A stretch of 64,000 nucleotides of DNA, taken from Monarcha castaneiventris obscurior (lineage: Eukaryota > Chordata > Aves > Passeriformes > Monarchidae). The DNA lies in assembly GCA_026261815.1 (NCBI GenBank), contig JAMPIT010000481.1, positions 2,851,501 to 2,915,500 of the forward strand, in the 5' to 3' direction. Position 1 is the stretch's first letter; every line of letters starts with the position of its first letter. This document shows positions 36,850-49,800 of this stretch, one piece after another. The translations under genes and the position numbers were made by a program. The notes beneath the pieces are model-generated. The model was given only the letters and a program-made list of their open reading frames with translations, did no database searches and had not been told where the DNA came from.

Positions 36850-39800
36850 AAGGGCCTCTTTGCTGCCTGGGTACAGGTACAACAGCACAGGTGCATCACT
36901 GAGTGGCTTGGAAAGCAGCATTGTCACATGCACCCTCTCACAATTGATTCCACGTCTCTGTGCAGCAGTGTGATGCATGAATATATGTGCATATTCTAGT
37001 TGTGTTTCATTATTTTATATTAGACATAATATATATGCAAATATATGTGCATATGTAGAGATTATAGCCCAAAGTGAGTGATCTTAATTTATTAAGCACA
37101 TGTGCTTCTGCAACATAATTTAAATTTTAGCATCATATGAGTCATAGAGGACAACACCCATAATAAAAACAGTAACAACTTGTGAGCAGGGGCCTCCTAT
37201 AATCACGTTTAGTGTATTGCAAGGAAAACTCCAGTTCACTAACAAGCATTATTCCCAGTGTCTGACTGCGTGCAGGAGGGGGACAGGAGCAGTAACAAAA
37301 AGTACTTTGTAATACATAAATATAACACTGCACTCTCGGTGATGCATGGTCCTTAAAAAGTTATAAGAATCCATCATATTCTGCCAAAACTTGAATTAAC
37401 TTGTGACTAACTTGCACAGATGCTCTTTCCCTCTCTCTCTTCAATTCCTGACATTAAGAAATAACAGCCTTTCTATTATTTCTTAATTTCTTGTATCTCA
37501 GATGTACTTCAGAACTTGCCAGGAAAATGTTAGCAGTGAAAACCCCTGAAGTTCCACTGAAGTTGTGTGAAGTGAACTGTAACATTCACTGAGCGAAACA
37601 TCTCACTGTGTTAAAGGAAACGATGTGAGGCAGAACAAAACACTGCACAGTCATGTTTGGCTGCTGATAACCAGGACAGTATCACTGAGCAGCAGAAACC
37701 CAGGATGGACTGACTTCTGGAAGCCTAGAGCAGTTTCATTACATGTCAAATGACTGTCACTGCCTTGCAAGTGTTCCTGTTAAGGATGGGGAAAGGAACT
37801 ATAATTAGCAAAGCACCTTAAATTATTTAACATTAAATGGTGACACTGGCTTGACTCACTGAACCTAAGTACTTTGCCACTTTATGGGTTGCTGGAGATA
37901 AGGAATTTCTAAACTTCCATATTGTTCCAGAAGAAAATTTGACTTGTTCCAGGCTTCCTCCTCTGCTTGATAACTTCCAGTTCTCCCACCAGCCAATGAA
38001 GGAACAGACAACTGCTCCTAACAGAGTTCAGCACCAGAAGTGCATTGCAGAAGAGTAGAGAGCAAACATCCTGTCATCCTCTGCCATGCAATGAGCATTC
38101 TCAGTAGGGAGCAATAAAGGAAGACTTCAAATTCAGGTAGATTAATTTTCCTTAAAACACAATCATTTTATCATTTTCCAAAAGATAAGTATTATCTAAG
38201 CCATTCAGTTTACCCAGCAAGACACGCAAAAAATTCTGTCCCATTGCCACATTGTCAGTATTTCCCACCATGGCTTTAGATATTTTCTACAATTCCCCAA
38301 GAAAATCCTGCAAAGGTTATTTGGGCATTTACTTTAAAACCAAATCTCATTTTATTTATGCACTTTTCATACTTGTTTTCTCCAACCATCCTTAACTAAG
38401 AGCAGTAATGGAGATCTGAGCTGTATATTCAGTTGCTGCATTCTGAATGGGAGCTGCCTTGATACAACGTCAGCAGAGAGCTGCTGACACTAAATAAATA
38501 CTATTTAAAATATGCAATGTATTCACAATAGATACAGCTTAGCAAGAGGCTGCAGGTGCTGTCCAAAAATATGACAAAATAATTTCAGCAATAAATATAT
38601 TTGCTGAGCACATCTCACAAGGAAAGGGGAAAAGGAGAAGTGAAATAAATATGCAATCACTAAGTAGGGGTTTTTCCTCTTGCTGAAAATAGCTCCCTAG
38701 AATCATGTGCCTCCTCTGAAGCGCTTCCTTATAGAGTCTTAAAAATTCTGGCCCATGACACCAGGTAGCTGAGATGCTTTGTGAAGTGGATGTGGGTTTG
38801 GGCCTCGTTTCCCTCTCCTTCCCATCTGCATTTCTGTGAACCTCTAAGTCTGACTTTACCCCAAACCTGGCCTACGAGGGGCCTGTTTCTGTGTAGGTTT
38901 AGTAGCAGGGCTGTCCCTGCTCAGCCCGGAGAAGCCCCACGCCTGTTAACAGCCCAAGGCACTTCCCAGGCACGGCCGTGGCCCATGTGCAGCTGCAGAT
39001 TAGCAGAGAGTCACTGGGGAGAGAGGGGACTGTGCTGCACGGGCTGGCTCCGAGGGACTTTTGGCACTGGGGAGATTAGGAGCAGCCTGGCACTGGGCAC
39101 AGCTAGTACAGCTGTCCTACAGTGTCTATTATCAGGCTGCCCACTACTTCCAGTGCCTCCAGAGCGGGCCCCAGATACCACAGCCCTGGTGATGGGCTTG
39201 AGCTGAGACCACAAAAAAGCCAGGCTTTTGTGGTTACAGGGCTTTTTGTTGTTGTTTTTGGTTTGTTCGTTGATTTTTGGGTTTTTTACTGCAACCCACT
39301 GGCAAAAAATATGCATGCACAGGGAGGCATTCTGGGATGCCCTTAGTTTTTAAAATACGGTTTGCTTGGGAAGAACTGGCTTTTCAGAGTAGCAGAGGAG
39401 ACTGTTGAGAGGAAAGCCTATTCAGTTTGAGATAAGCCTGGCTACAGGCCATCAGATAATTTTAGAGAGATCTGTGAATGGCTACCAGGCGAGCTGATGC
39501 AAGTCTCAACTAATCTGGGCTAGCTGCATCACCCTTAGGAATGCTACCAAAAAACATTGCATTCAACACACAGGCTCAGTTCTTGCTTTGCCATTTCTTT
39601 TAGTGCATTTGTTCCCAGTGCCTCAGTTTCTCTATTCATAGTGTGGAGCTAATAAACCTCAGGCCTTCTACAAAAAGTGCTGACAGGTAAGGAAGAGAAG
39701 CTATGAGGGGAGAGCTGTTTGTGGTTTACTAAACCTGTTTATCAAATATGAAAGCTTCTAGCTAATGTATGGAGACTGGTAATCCATTCATACAGTCACT

Positions 39801-40150
39801 AGGACCTTCTGCAGGAAAATTAGAAAACTGTTTTTACTATTGACTAAATCTTCTTGCAGATAATAAGGAGTTTTCAGATGTCCAAACCCTAAGGAGCAGC
39901 CGAGAAAATGGACACAGGCCTGTGTTTCTTTGCTAATTAAAGGGCTTGAGAAATTCAGAACTCGGGACTAGGAAAAAAACCAAATCAAAAAACCCGTCAC
40001 AGTCGCCGGCCACAGTGTAGCACAGTGCTGAGGTGTTAGACCGAAGGTAAAGAATCCTGTAACAGGGCCTGTCCCAGATACAAGTCCCTTTGTCACAACC
40101 CATGTGATCAAATCTTTGAGCGTGTGAGCTGGAAACGTCACTGGGGGCTG
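36850..40150. other. intergenic region between TUBB1 and CTSZ 5' ends
   Basis: About 3.3 kb between the divergent TUBB1 and CTSZ promoters, AT-rich up to about 38.7 kb. No gene is supported. Two copies of ATATATGTGCATAT lie in an AT-rich tract at about 36980 and 37042. A 141-codon plus-strand frame at 38781-39206 has no recognisable feature. Confidence 0.5.
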
Positions 40151-40189
40151 GGAGCACGGGACCTCAGTGTGTTCCTCATGCCCAGGAGA

Positions 40190-41050
40190 TCCATCGGACA
40201 CCCTCCGGAGGGCTCAGCGGAGCGCGGCCCCGGCACAGGGCGGTCCCGGGGCTGTCCCTGCCCGCCTCAGGTGAACGCGGCCCCGCCTCGCCCGTCCCTC
40301 CGCCCTCCCTCCGCCCTCAAACCCCGCTGCCGGCCGCTTCTGGGGAGCTGTCGCTGTCCCAGCATGGCCACGCTGCTCCAGCCCCTCATCGCCCCGCTCC
40401 TGCTGCTGGTGCTCTGCGGCTGCCTCTGCCCGCCCGCCCGCGCCGGGCTCTACTTCAGGGAAGGGCAGCACTGCTACAAACCGGCCCCGCGCAAGGCTCC
40501 CGGGCTCAGGTGAGGTTCGGCCCCTTGTCCCCTCCCGGGGCCACCCCCGGCCCTTCCCTGGTCGCCCTCCCCGCCGCAGGGCACAGAGAAGCGCTGGGCA
40601 AGGGCTGGGCGGGCACAGCCGGGGCTCGGGGGGTGCCCGCGGCCGCTCGGGCCCTGTCGGGGCTCGGCGAGGGCTGAGGGCTTGGGGGGGGGGCGGTCAC
40701 GCGGCCTCGCCGGACACTCGCGGCCTCGTTACGAAACTCGGTGAAATCCGCGGTTTTTTTAAAAAAAAAAAAAACACCCGCCCGTCCTCCGCCGGACGAT
40801 GCCGGCGCTTCTTCCTCGTCCCGTGCCCCCGCAGGACGTACCCCCGGCCGCACGAGTACCTGAACTTGTCGGCGCTGCCGCAGAGCTGGGACTGGAGGAA
40901 CGTGGACGGGGTGAATTACGCCAGCACCACTCGGAACCAGCACATCCCCCAGTACTGCGGGTCCTGCTGGGCCCACGGCAGCACCAGCGCCTTGGCAGGT
41001 ACGCTCGGGCTCACCTGCCGGGCCGGCTCCCCGCTCAGTCGGGAGTTTTC
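40190..41050 (+). promoter_or_regulatory. CTSZ CpG-island promoter
   Basis: A GC- and CpG-rich island covering the promoter, exon 1, intron 1 and exon 2 of CTSZ, with no TATA box at the expected distance before the ATG at 40364. I saw no perfect TFEB/CLEAR site (GTCACGTGAC). Confidence 0.7.
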
Positions 41051-44000
41051 GGGAAGCAAAGCGAGTTTAGCTTCAGGTTACTGACGGCTGGTATAAATCA
41101 CTGCAGGGACTAACACCAGAACAGTGGGAATGCCCACGGTGAAGGCAAGAAGGGTTGGTTTCAATAGAAAAAGCAATCAAGAGTGTAGCTGCCTCCTACT
41201 CATGCAAACAGAGCAAGGAGGGAACACTAGTGTGTGGTTAAAAACCTGTTTGCAGAAGGAATGTGGCCATAGCTCCTCCCAAGCTGCTCTTTAGGTCCTG
41301 GGGTAAGAGCTGGGGTTTCTGCCCTCCCCTCGGAGGTGTGGTGATGGCAGCAGCAGATGCAAAAAAGTTGTCAGGTCTCCTTCCCCTTTCTGGTACCTCA
41401 GCCTGCTGCACTACAGCAGGGGCTCTCCAGCCATGCTGGGAATAAGGAAATGAAAGAAGTTGCCTCTTGTCAACAAAGGAGAGCCCCGTCATTCAAATGA
41501 ACTGACCACCACAGCGGACACACAAGTCTGATTTCAGCAGGAATCTTCCTGTCAGCCTTTTTCTCAGTAGAGGGGAAGTAGTGGTTTGCTACAGATGGAG
41601 AAGTAATGGCTCTAGACTGAATACATGATTTGCATGCAACAGTTACGTGCTGGAGAAGCACTGCTTGCACAGGGAGGCTGTAGGAAAATTACCTGTGAAG
41701 GAGAAATAGAGGAAACTGGGGAGAAGGGGGAAGACAAGGCAGGTGTGAGCAGACAGCAGGAATCCTGCAGGATAGAGACTTAGGCAGTACAAGGATATGG
41801 ACATGCCATGTATGACACCTGCCAAGATGGACTGAAGCACTGGGATAGGTAAAATACAGCAACTTGCAGGAAGATTAGGCTGGGATGATAGCTCCCAGTT
41901 CTGTCAAGTGTGTTTGAATGTTGTTGGTACTAATAGGATTTAAAGTATTACAGTGGCAGCAGTTAAGACTGTTAATGCAGAGAAGCAGTTTATGAATACT
42001 CATCAGGAAGCTTTTCTGCCAAGCTGCTTGTTTCTGACAAAATAAGGCAGCAGGGTCACGGTGCCTGTCTGAGATGGCAGGATAACAGTGAGATGTTGAT
42101 GTAACAGCGAGGAGATCACTCTGAAAGCTTTCTGTTTCATTAAGCCTGTCTCTCAGCCAGCAACCTGGGCTCCATAGGCTTAAGTTTATGCATGGGCTTA
42201 CACATAAATCTCTACTCCTGTAAAAGATGCTGGTCAGAGCTGTTTTTATGATGTGTCTTTGAAAACTCTTTGCTGTCAAAGTCAGCAATCAGATCTGGAA
42301 GTTTTCAGAAGCTGTGGCATAAATTAAGAGAGGTCTAGGGCTCTTCAAGGCTTTAGACAGATCTTACTCATCTGCATGTTTTTGCTGAGTTTTTAATGGA
42401 AAAAACCCTCCTAATGGAAACCCACAATAATAACTCAGCCTCTGGTTTGAATTAGGTCATGCTGTGTTCCTCACTGCAGACAGCAGAGGCTTTTCCAGCC
42501 ACAAGTGCTGCTGTCTGCAAACAGTTCCAGGTTCAATGAAGAGGAGACAGTTTCAAAACCAGCTGCAATGTGTAGCCACCCACATATGCCAGTCACAAAC
42601 CCCAGTTTCTCATCCTCGCAGACCGAATCAACATCAAGAGGAAAGGTGCCTGGCCTTCTGCCTACCTGTCAGTGCAGAATGTCATCGACTGTGCTGACGC
42701 CGGGTCCTGCGAGGGCGGGGACCACTCCGGGGTCTGGATGTACGCCCACGACCACGGCATTCCCGACGAGACCTGCAACAACTACCAAGCCAAGGATCAA
42801 AGTAGGATGTCTTTGCTTTGCTGTAGGATTTCTTCCCAAGTTTAGGAGATCTTAGTGTATTAAAAAAAATTTCTTGGGTTTTCAGAGTAGTGGTTCCTGC
42901 TGTTTGACTGACAGAACAGGGTTTTTTTATGGGCCTGTGTGTGTCTCCTTCTCCAGACAGACACTAGCACTAAATCATGCTCAGGCAAGTTTGCACAGCT
43001 GAATTGTTTTAACTTAATCTCTTAAATCTGTGACACACAATCTCTAATGTACTGAAATATTTACAAGTGTCACCTCAAGCTGTACAAAGGAGAAATTTAA
43101 CCTTTGGCCGGTCACGTATGACTGGAATGGTTTCTCTATGTCCTCAACAAAGCATTTATACTCATGAAGTAAAGAACAGTAACTAGTGACAGTAGGGACT
43201 TTAAATGTGGTTTCCAGAAAACAATTGAGTTCATCAGAGAGAATATGTATTAATAATTACTCTGAAGTTATTAATGTCTGCCTCAATTGAGTTATAAAAG
43301 CTTAGTGTCCTACTATTACTTCATTTGAAGAAAAGCAACCTCCTGCAGTGGTAATCTCACCTCTGTTTTACAGAGTGTAAGAAGTTCAACCAGTGTGGAA
43401 CTTGTGTCACTTTTGGAGAATGCCACGTGATCAAGAACTACACTCTCTGGAAAGTTGCTGACTATGGGTCTGTCAGTGGAAGAGAAAAAATGATGGCAGA
43501 AATCTATGCTAATGGACCAATTAGGTAAAAATGTTTCTCTACTAGTAATATTGGGAGTGAAATACTTGAAACTCAGTGTACATTTTCACTCTAGCACATA
43601 TCAAAGTCCTGCACTAATATGGAGACTTTAGTTTGTACATAAACTGAGCTCAGAATTCAAAATGCAAGAAAACCAACTGGTTTTCAGCCAGGCCCCTGCC
43701 CTGATCCCCTTGTATGAAAACTTCTCTCTCTGTTTTCTTACAGCTGTGGCATAATGGCTACTGAAAAGCTGGATGCCTACACAGGGGGACTGTACACAGA
43801 GTACAACCCCTCACCTACAGTGAATCACATCGTGTCTGTGGCTGGCTGGGGAGTGGAAAATGGGATAGAATATTGGATAGTTCGTAACTCCTGGGGTGAG
43901 CCCTGGGTAAGGAGACATGGGAACACACTTTGGACTTTGCAGGGAAGGTGGGGTTTGTCACTTGCAAAGCTACAGCCTGTGGATATAAAGTTAGAACTGT

Positions 44001-44476
44001 CTTTGAACTAGACTAGCAGTTTAAAATGAAACCCAGCTAATCTGAAGACAAGAATATTCGGCCAAAGCTACTGGAGTAACGTCAGCTCTATCCCAAATTC
44101 TACCGTTCAAGGATGTGCAACTCCTGTTTTGGGCAGCTGGAAATTGCTGTTAGTTGTAGGCAAAAATCAAGTCATGTATCTAGACTGGATGAGTAGCATC
44201 TAAATTCACCAAAGCAGGTTGCTCCACATGAATCCAGGGTTACATTTCAGCTTGAGTGAATTCCTAAATTCACTTACTCATATTTGGCAGACAGAGCAGA
44301 CTCAACATACAATTTCTACAGTTGTGTTTCCTAATTTACAATGCAAATTAAATCCTTTACAGGGTGAAAGAGGGTGGCTGAGGATTGTGACAAGTGCCTA
44401 TAAGGGTGGAAGAGGAGCAGACTACAATCTGGCTATTGAAGAGGACTGTGCATATGGAGATCCTATACTTCCTTGA
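40364..44476 (+). CDS. CTSZ: cathepsin Z/X, lysosomal carboxypeptidase, 305 aa
   Basis: Six coding exons: 40364-40509, 40835-40998, 42622-42801, 43374-43524, 43744-43906 and 44363-44476; all GT/AG, phases consistent, 305 residues (human about 303). A leucine-rich signal peptide covers residues 1 to about 27. The short propeptide holds Cys37 and TYPRPHEYL; the mature enzyme starts near [12 protein letters not shown]. Papain-family catalytic residues are visible: Cys93 in QYCGSCWAH, His242 in [11 protein letters not shown] and Asn262 in VRNSWG. The HIP insertion (85-87) just before the active site is the cathepsin X mini-loop that makes the enzyme remove single residues from protein C-termini. 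It acts in lysosomes or is secreted. The human propeptide has an RGD integrin motif; here the region reads [13 protein letters not shown], with no RGD. The start is set by the signal peptide and conserved order. Confidence 0.97.
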
Positions 44477-45214
44477 TTCTACATGGTACATCTTTTTGTT
44501 TAGGTGCTTTGTTCGGAAGCTTCCCAACACAACCACTTTTTTGTTTAAAGAAAGTAGCCTAAGACTCTTTCACAATTCAACACCATCAGGCAGTTCTGCA
44601 AAACCAGCCCAGATGAAACACACAATGCCTTTAAAAAATACAGAACTGCCTTGAGATAATTATTTACGTCTTGAAGTAACTCACCCATGAAGGAGCTGTC
44701 TACCTTGATGCACAGTATTAAAATCACTCTAACTGAATTACAGAACCTGTACATGTAAATATCTATTTTTTTAAATACAAATCAAGTAGATGTACTGGAA
44801 AAGTATACTCAAATTAATCTTTGGGTCTAGAGATTATTTTAAATTCTCTGACAGTACTGACCAAAGATGTCACAATGGTGCAAAAGCCATGCTAAGTCTG
44901 GACGTGATAAATTCAAAATATTAAACACTGTTTCCTTGACCTCCTGGTGAAACAGTGGTGTTGCAAGTCTCAAATGATGAGGTTGCTTTTATCCACCAGA
45001 ATGCTATAATGGCAATTATTTTGATCAAAAGACAGTCTAAACACTTCCTACTTAATTCGTCTTGTCTTTGCTCAAATTTCTTGCTTTAATATGTGATTGT
45101 GCCCTTTTTCTCCTGAAGAGGCAAAATCTAAGTTGCCATAACCCAGAACTCCTCACTAATTTGACAAATCAGTGCCATATCCAATGTTACTAACTGGCAT
45201 TGTTAATTGCTTTT

Positions 45215-45220
45215 AATAAA
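45215..45220 (+). other. CTSZ: CTSZ poly(A) signal
   Basis: AATAAA lies about 740 bases after the CTSZ stop in TTTTAATAAACAG, giving a 3'UTR of roughly 0.75 kb. It is the first good canonical signal I found on this strand after the stop. Confidence 0.6.
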
Positions 45221-45249
45221 CAGATTTTTCTCTTACGTGACTGGGTATT

Positions 45250-46430
45250 TATTGTAAGAGCTTATTAATTCATGTGTGTGGTTGTCTCCACCTGAGTGCT
45301 GCTGTTTTCACTGATCTTCCTCTTGTGAAAGGCCTGATGGACAAGTTTGTACAGCAACACTGCTGCTTCAAACACCTGGGTATGAACATGGTCACAGCAT
45401 CACAAAAGGTTTAACACGTTAAAAATCATCTCCAGGGATCAGTGCAGAGGAACTGCTTAGAGGAAGTGATACCAAGCTGAACACAGGAAAGCAAAAATTA
45501 ACCTTGTTTAAACTGCTGGCAAAGTTGCAGTGGACACCAAACTGCTCTTGATTATCAGCAAGAGCTTGCACAGGGCTGCATCCTAAATTGATTGCCTACA
45601 GGGTGAATAGTTTCTGTTGTTAATTCTACAGTTTATTTAAATTATGAAGACTAGGTCTCATGCAAGGTTAAATGGTGAGAGTTAGCTGGAATAATAGTAA
45701 ATTTTCTATTCAAAGATAAGTAAGGAGCAACTTTTGCCCTTGTCAGGTGATTTCCTTTTTAAGTTTACATCCAGCTGGACTCAGACTTTCAGTGTCTTTT
45801 AGAAAGGAGGTTCTTCAGAAAAGAAATGTGCTTGGAAATGCAAAATGTGCTCGTTTGTTTAAAAGTGAGGGGTAGAAAGAGGAATCCAGTCCAATGAACA
45901 GAGAATGAGTCATCTTAATGAAACTGAAAGACATCTCTGGAAAAGAACAAACACCTTTATTTAAAGGTAAATTATATTGTTGGGTGTATCTCCCACTGTT
46001 TGGCATCAGCCAGGACAGAGTAGAGATAAGTATGAAAACAAAGCCACAACAAGCAGTAATGAAATTGCAGCACACATTCGTATTTTGGGACAGTAATGAC
46101 ATGGTAATGAAACTTACCAGTAACCTCTGATGCATCTATTTAGCAAAAAATAGATTCTGAAAGGTAACACACTCACATAGAATTCATCTGTTAATACAAA
46201 ACTAACCTCGATTGTTACAGCTCCTCTTGTGTTACACAAAACAGGTTTTTTGTTTTCATGTAGGATATTTAGAATTCTAATATAATGCCAAGGGGAGAAA
46301 CAGGCATTAGGGCTTCTCTGCAGCACAGAGCAAATCCCACAAATTTCCTGGTTTTTACAGCTTGCAACATCAAAGCCTAGAGCATTCAAAACCTATTCAG
46401 AGAACTATGCAAAGTGTTTTTAGTAGGAAT
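45250..46430. other. gap between convergent CTSZ and NELFCD 3' ends
   Basis: About 1.2 kb of AT-rich sequence between the two inferred poly(A) sites. Overlapping frames on both strands at 45815-46389 look like chance. No element or gene supported. Confidence 0.5.
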
Positions 46431-46455
46431 TGCTTTCCCCATTCTTCAGGTTTTG

Positions 46456-46461
46456 TTTATT
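46456..46461 (-). other. NELFCD: NELFCD poly(A) signal
   Basis: TTTATT on the plus strand is AATAAA on the gene strand, about 390 bases after the stop codon at 46843. Other candidates lie further downstream, so the exact 3' end is open. Confidence 0.5.
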
Positions 46462-46842
46462 ACAAAAAGAATCAGTGACAAATTCTGCAAGTAACCAAAA
46501 TAATGTTCTTTCAGATAAATCTGTTTCTTGCTATCCATCCTCTTCAGAACACTGCTTTATACTGATTTGTGTAAGAGCAGAAAATCCTTTGGTATCATTC
46601 CATTTTCCAAATGACATGAACAGTTCTCTGATATGAAACACAAACACTCCTCTGACAAGAACTTCAAGGTCACCATGCAAGTCAGGCAAATGCCCTTCAG
46701 CCTTTTCCTCCTTGTTTTAGGTTTGTTGGTTTTGTTGGGGGTTTTTTGCTGCTGCGTTGCCCAGTTAGAGAACCTCACTGGTGGAGAGCACAGCAAAGCA
46801 GTGATCATGAGCACTGTCTGCATTCTTGATGTTTTCCACTGC

Positions 46843-49800
46843 TTAGTTCATCATAATAAAGTTAGATTTGCAATGAGCTTAAAAGGAGAGAAAAAAAAAA
46901 AAGACACTGTTCAGTACATTGCTATGATTTTCTGATTTATATAATTGCATATGGATTTCTGCATTATGTAAATAATGAGGATTTTAGGGTCTGGACAGAT
47001 GTTTTTGTTTTAGGATGGAGTATAATATTATGACAGATGACTTTCCTTCCTCTTCTTTCCCTGCTGCAATGCTAGTTCCCAAAAAGCAGTATTTATCTTC
47101 ACTTTCTTCACTACTACCCACAGATTCTTGATTACAGGAAAATTGCTAAACACAGGGCCCTAAAAGGGAAGCTGTCTGTGAAAATAGCTGGTTACTATTT
47201 TTAGCGATCTTCCTCCTAAACATTATTTGCAAGCTGCAAGAGACACAAATGCCAGCAGGTAAGCAAGGAATAAATGTGACTTACCTATGAACTCAGTGAC
47301 AGGGTCATGTTCACCTTCTGTTTTTATAGTGCCTGCAATACTTTCATTCTCCAAGATTGGAAGAAAAAGCTGTACAAAGTCTGAGGTATATGGAGGAGCA
47401 ATCACATCGAGCACCTGAAACAGCAGACAAAAACTGATGATTCTTCCACTTAGAGGGGTAGGAGGGGCAATATTTAATTCACATACCAGTTTTGGAAGCA
47501 CACAAGTTAGTTGTATGGAGAACAAGATGTCCTAAGTGCAAGTAATTAATTATGTATTTTTTGGTACTCTGTTGAGCACCTTAGTACTTCCAGAAGTCAG
47601 GATCAGTAGGACCAAATCACATCCTGGTGAACACTGAGCCATTGCTCAGAATCTGACCTGAACTTGAAGTATTTCTGAATATCCAAAACACATGCAGCTT
47701 ATTTCAAACTCGATCTCTAGACTTCAGTAGTTTTTGCTGCTGACCTCTGTCACAAAGTATCTGATGAGTGAGATGTCCGTGTCCAGCTTCTCCAGGCATT
47801 TGCGGATGTAGCTGACCACGGGCAGGACGTACCCTCGGCTCAGCAGGTGAACCATCCTGTCCAGGAGGGTCTTCTTCAGCTCCAGCTGGAGGTGCAGGGA
47901 GGGAAGAGCCAACACATGAGAACTTCCTCTCAAAGTGGGCAAGTTTAATTCATTCAATATCTGCTACGCTACATTTTAACCATGTCTAAATTAGCACTGC
48001 TGTGACAGCAAAAGCTGGTGAAGTGGGTAAGAGTGACTGATATGAAATAACACAAACACACACTGAATCCTCTGACAATCACCTGCTCCATCACATCCAG
48101 CTGTGAATGTTCTGTTTCAAAGAGCTTGACAAGAAGTTGTAGAACTTGGGGATGAAGAAGCTGATGGCACGTACTGATCTGCAAACAAGACAGCAAAGTG
48201 ACATCCTCAGAACTGCAATTTAAAACACAACGCACCAGACAAATTTACACTGATGTTCAGTCCCAGACAGAAATTAATTTAGAAAAGCATTCCATCATTT
48301 CTTTCTATGATGCCCAAGTTTTCCTGGCATAAATAATGCTGAGCTGACAAAAGCAAACAATTAATGCTGAACAGATTCATCTCTGCATATTCACTGCCTT
48401 ACTGCAAGTGACAGGCACTCAGTGCACTGGGTGTTACACAAGAATTAGAACTGTTCTTGCTCTCCAGCAAAGTTTTATAGACACTCGTACCTCATCCAGC
48501 AGTGCCAGGTGAACTGGGGTGTGATCAGTCTGCAGCTGGAAGTACCGTGGTTCTGACACTGTCCAATCCACCCACTTCAGGACACCCATGGCCACCACTG
48601 GAAACCTACAGAGAGATCACTTTAGCACAGCAGCATGAAAAATAAATGGAAGTTTTATTAGGAACCCAAAGTAATCTGTCGTCTTTCTCCAGTGGTACAG
48701 AAAAACATGTTCTGCAACCCAAGGACAAGTTGTGTGTGAAAGACAGGATTTATGGCCTCATGAGAGATTCCCAGCCTCTGTGCTCACCTGATGCACTGAT
48801 AGAGAGTGCTCAGTTCTGCAACCAGCTCCGATGCTCCTTTGTTCTCATTGCAACACAGATTGTGAACAGTTTCAATGGCCTTTGAGGTCGACTTGAGTTC
48901 ATCCTTGTTGATGCTGACTCTCTTGTTCTGCAAAATTATTGCAAAGTTTGAATGTAGAAGTTCCAGATGTCTTTGGTTATTTAAGGAAAGGAGTTGTAAC
49001 CTGCAATAAGCCTAGGATTGCATCCTGTGTCTCAAAATTTAGACTCGCATGCAAGTTTCAGAAGAATTAATTATGAGTACAAGGATGTTTGCTTTATTTA
49101 TTTCTCAGTGTACTCAGACCTTCGTTTGATCATCAGGATCTACACTTTTTAATCACCTCATTTGAAGGCAGGAACATTTCATATTAAAATAAGTAAATCA
49201 AGCTGAATACATTATTTTAAACTGAGCAACTTCACAACCATGTATTTTCCTCAGCACAGGCAGGCTGCTGTAGGTAAAAATAGTATTATTCACAGAAGTG
49301 AACATTACCTTTTTCCACATCTCTACAACACTAGCTGCATATGCCAGTATGTGGATATATTTATGTTTGTGATCCTGGTTGATCTTTGCACCCGGTTTAA
49401 ACAAGGACTGCATGAAGAGGTCCAGAAATGCAGGCACTCGAATCTGTGAAGAGAATGAACATTTTATCACAGCCTGAGAATTATGATAGGTGACTAAGAA
49501 TGGAGTTTTTGCATCTGGTATACCTTGCATACAACGAGATAACACATTTTCCTTTAAGAGTACACTGAACAGTTTTCTGAAGAGATGCAGACTTTTGACA
49601 GAAAAAGAAAAGGGAAAACAAGTAATCATTACAGAGCATATTGCTAAGTATCAAAATCTTGCCTTTTGTTACCAAAACCCATGTTAGTACATTTCATTTA
49701 ATTTAGTTACACGTAAAAAGACAACTCGGAATGATTAAAAAAACCCCAACAAAAGTACCAACAGGCTAATGCAAACCAGAATGCAAGCAGTAGTTTCACA

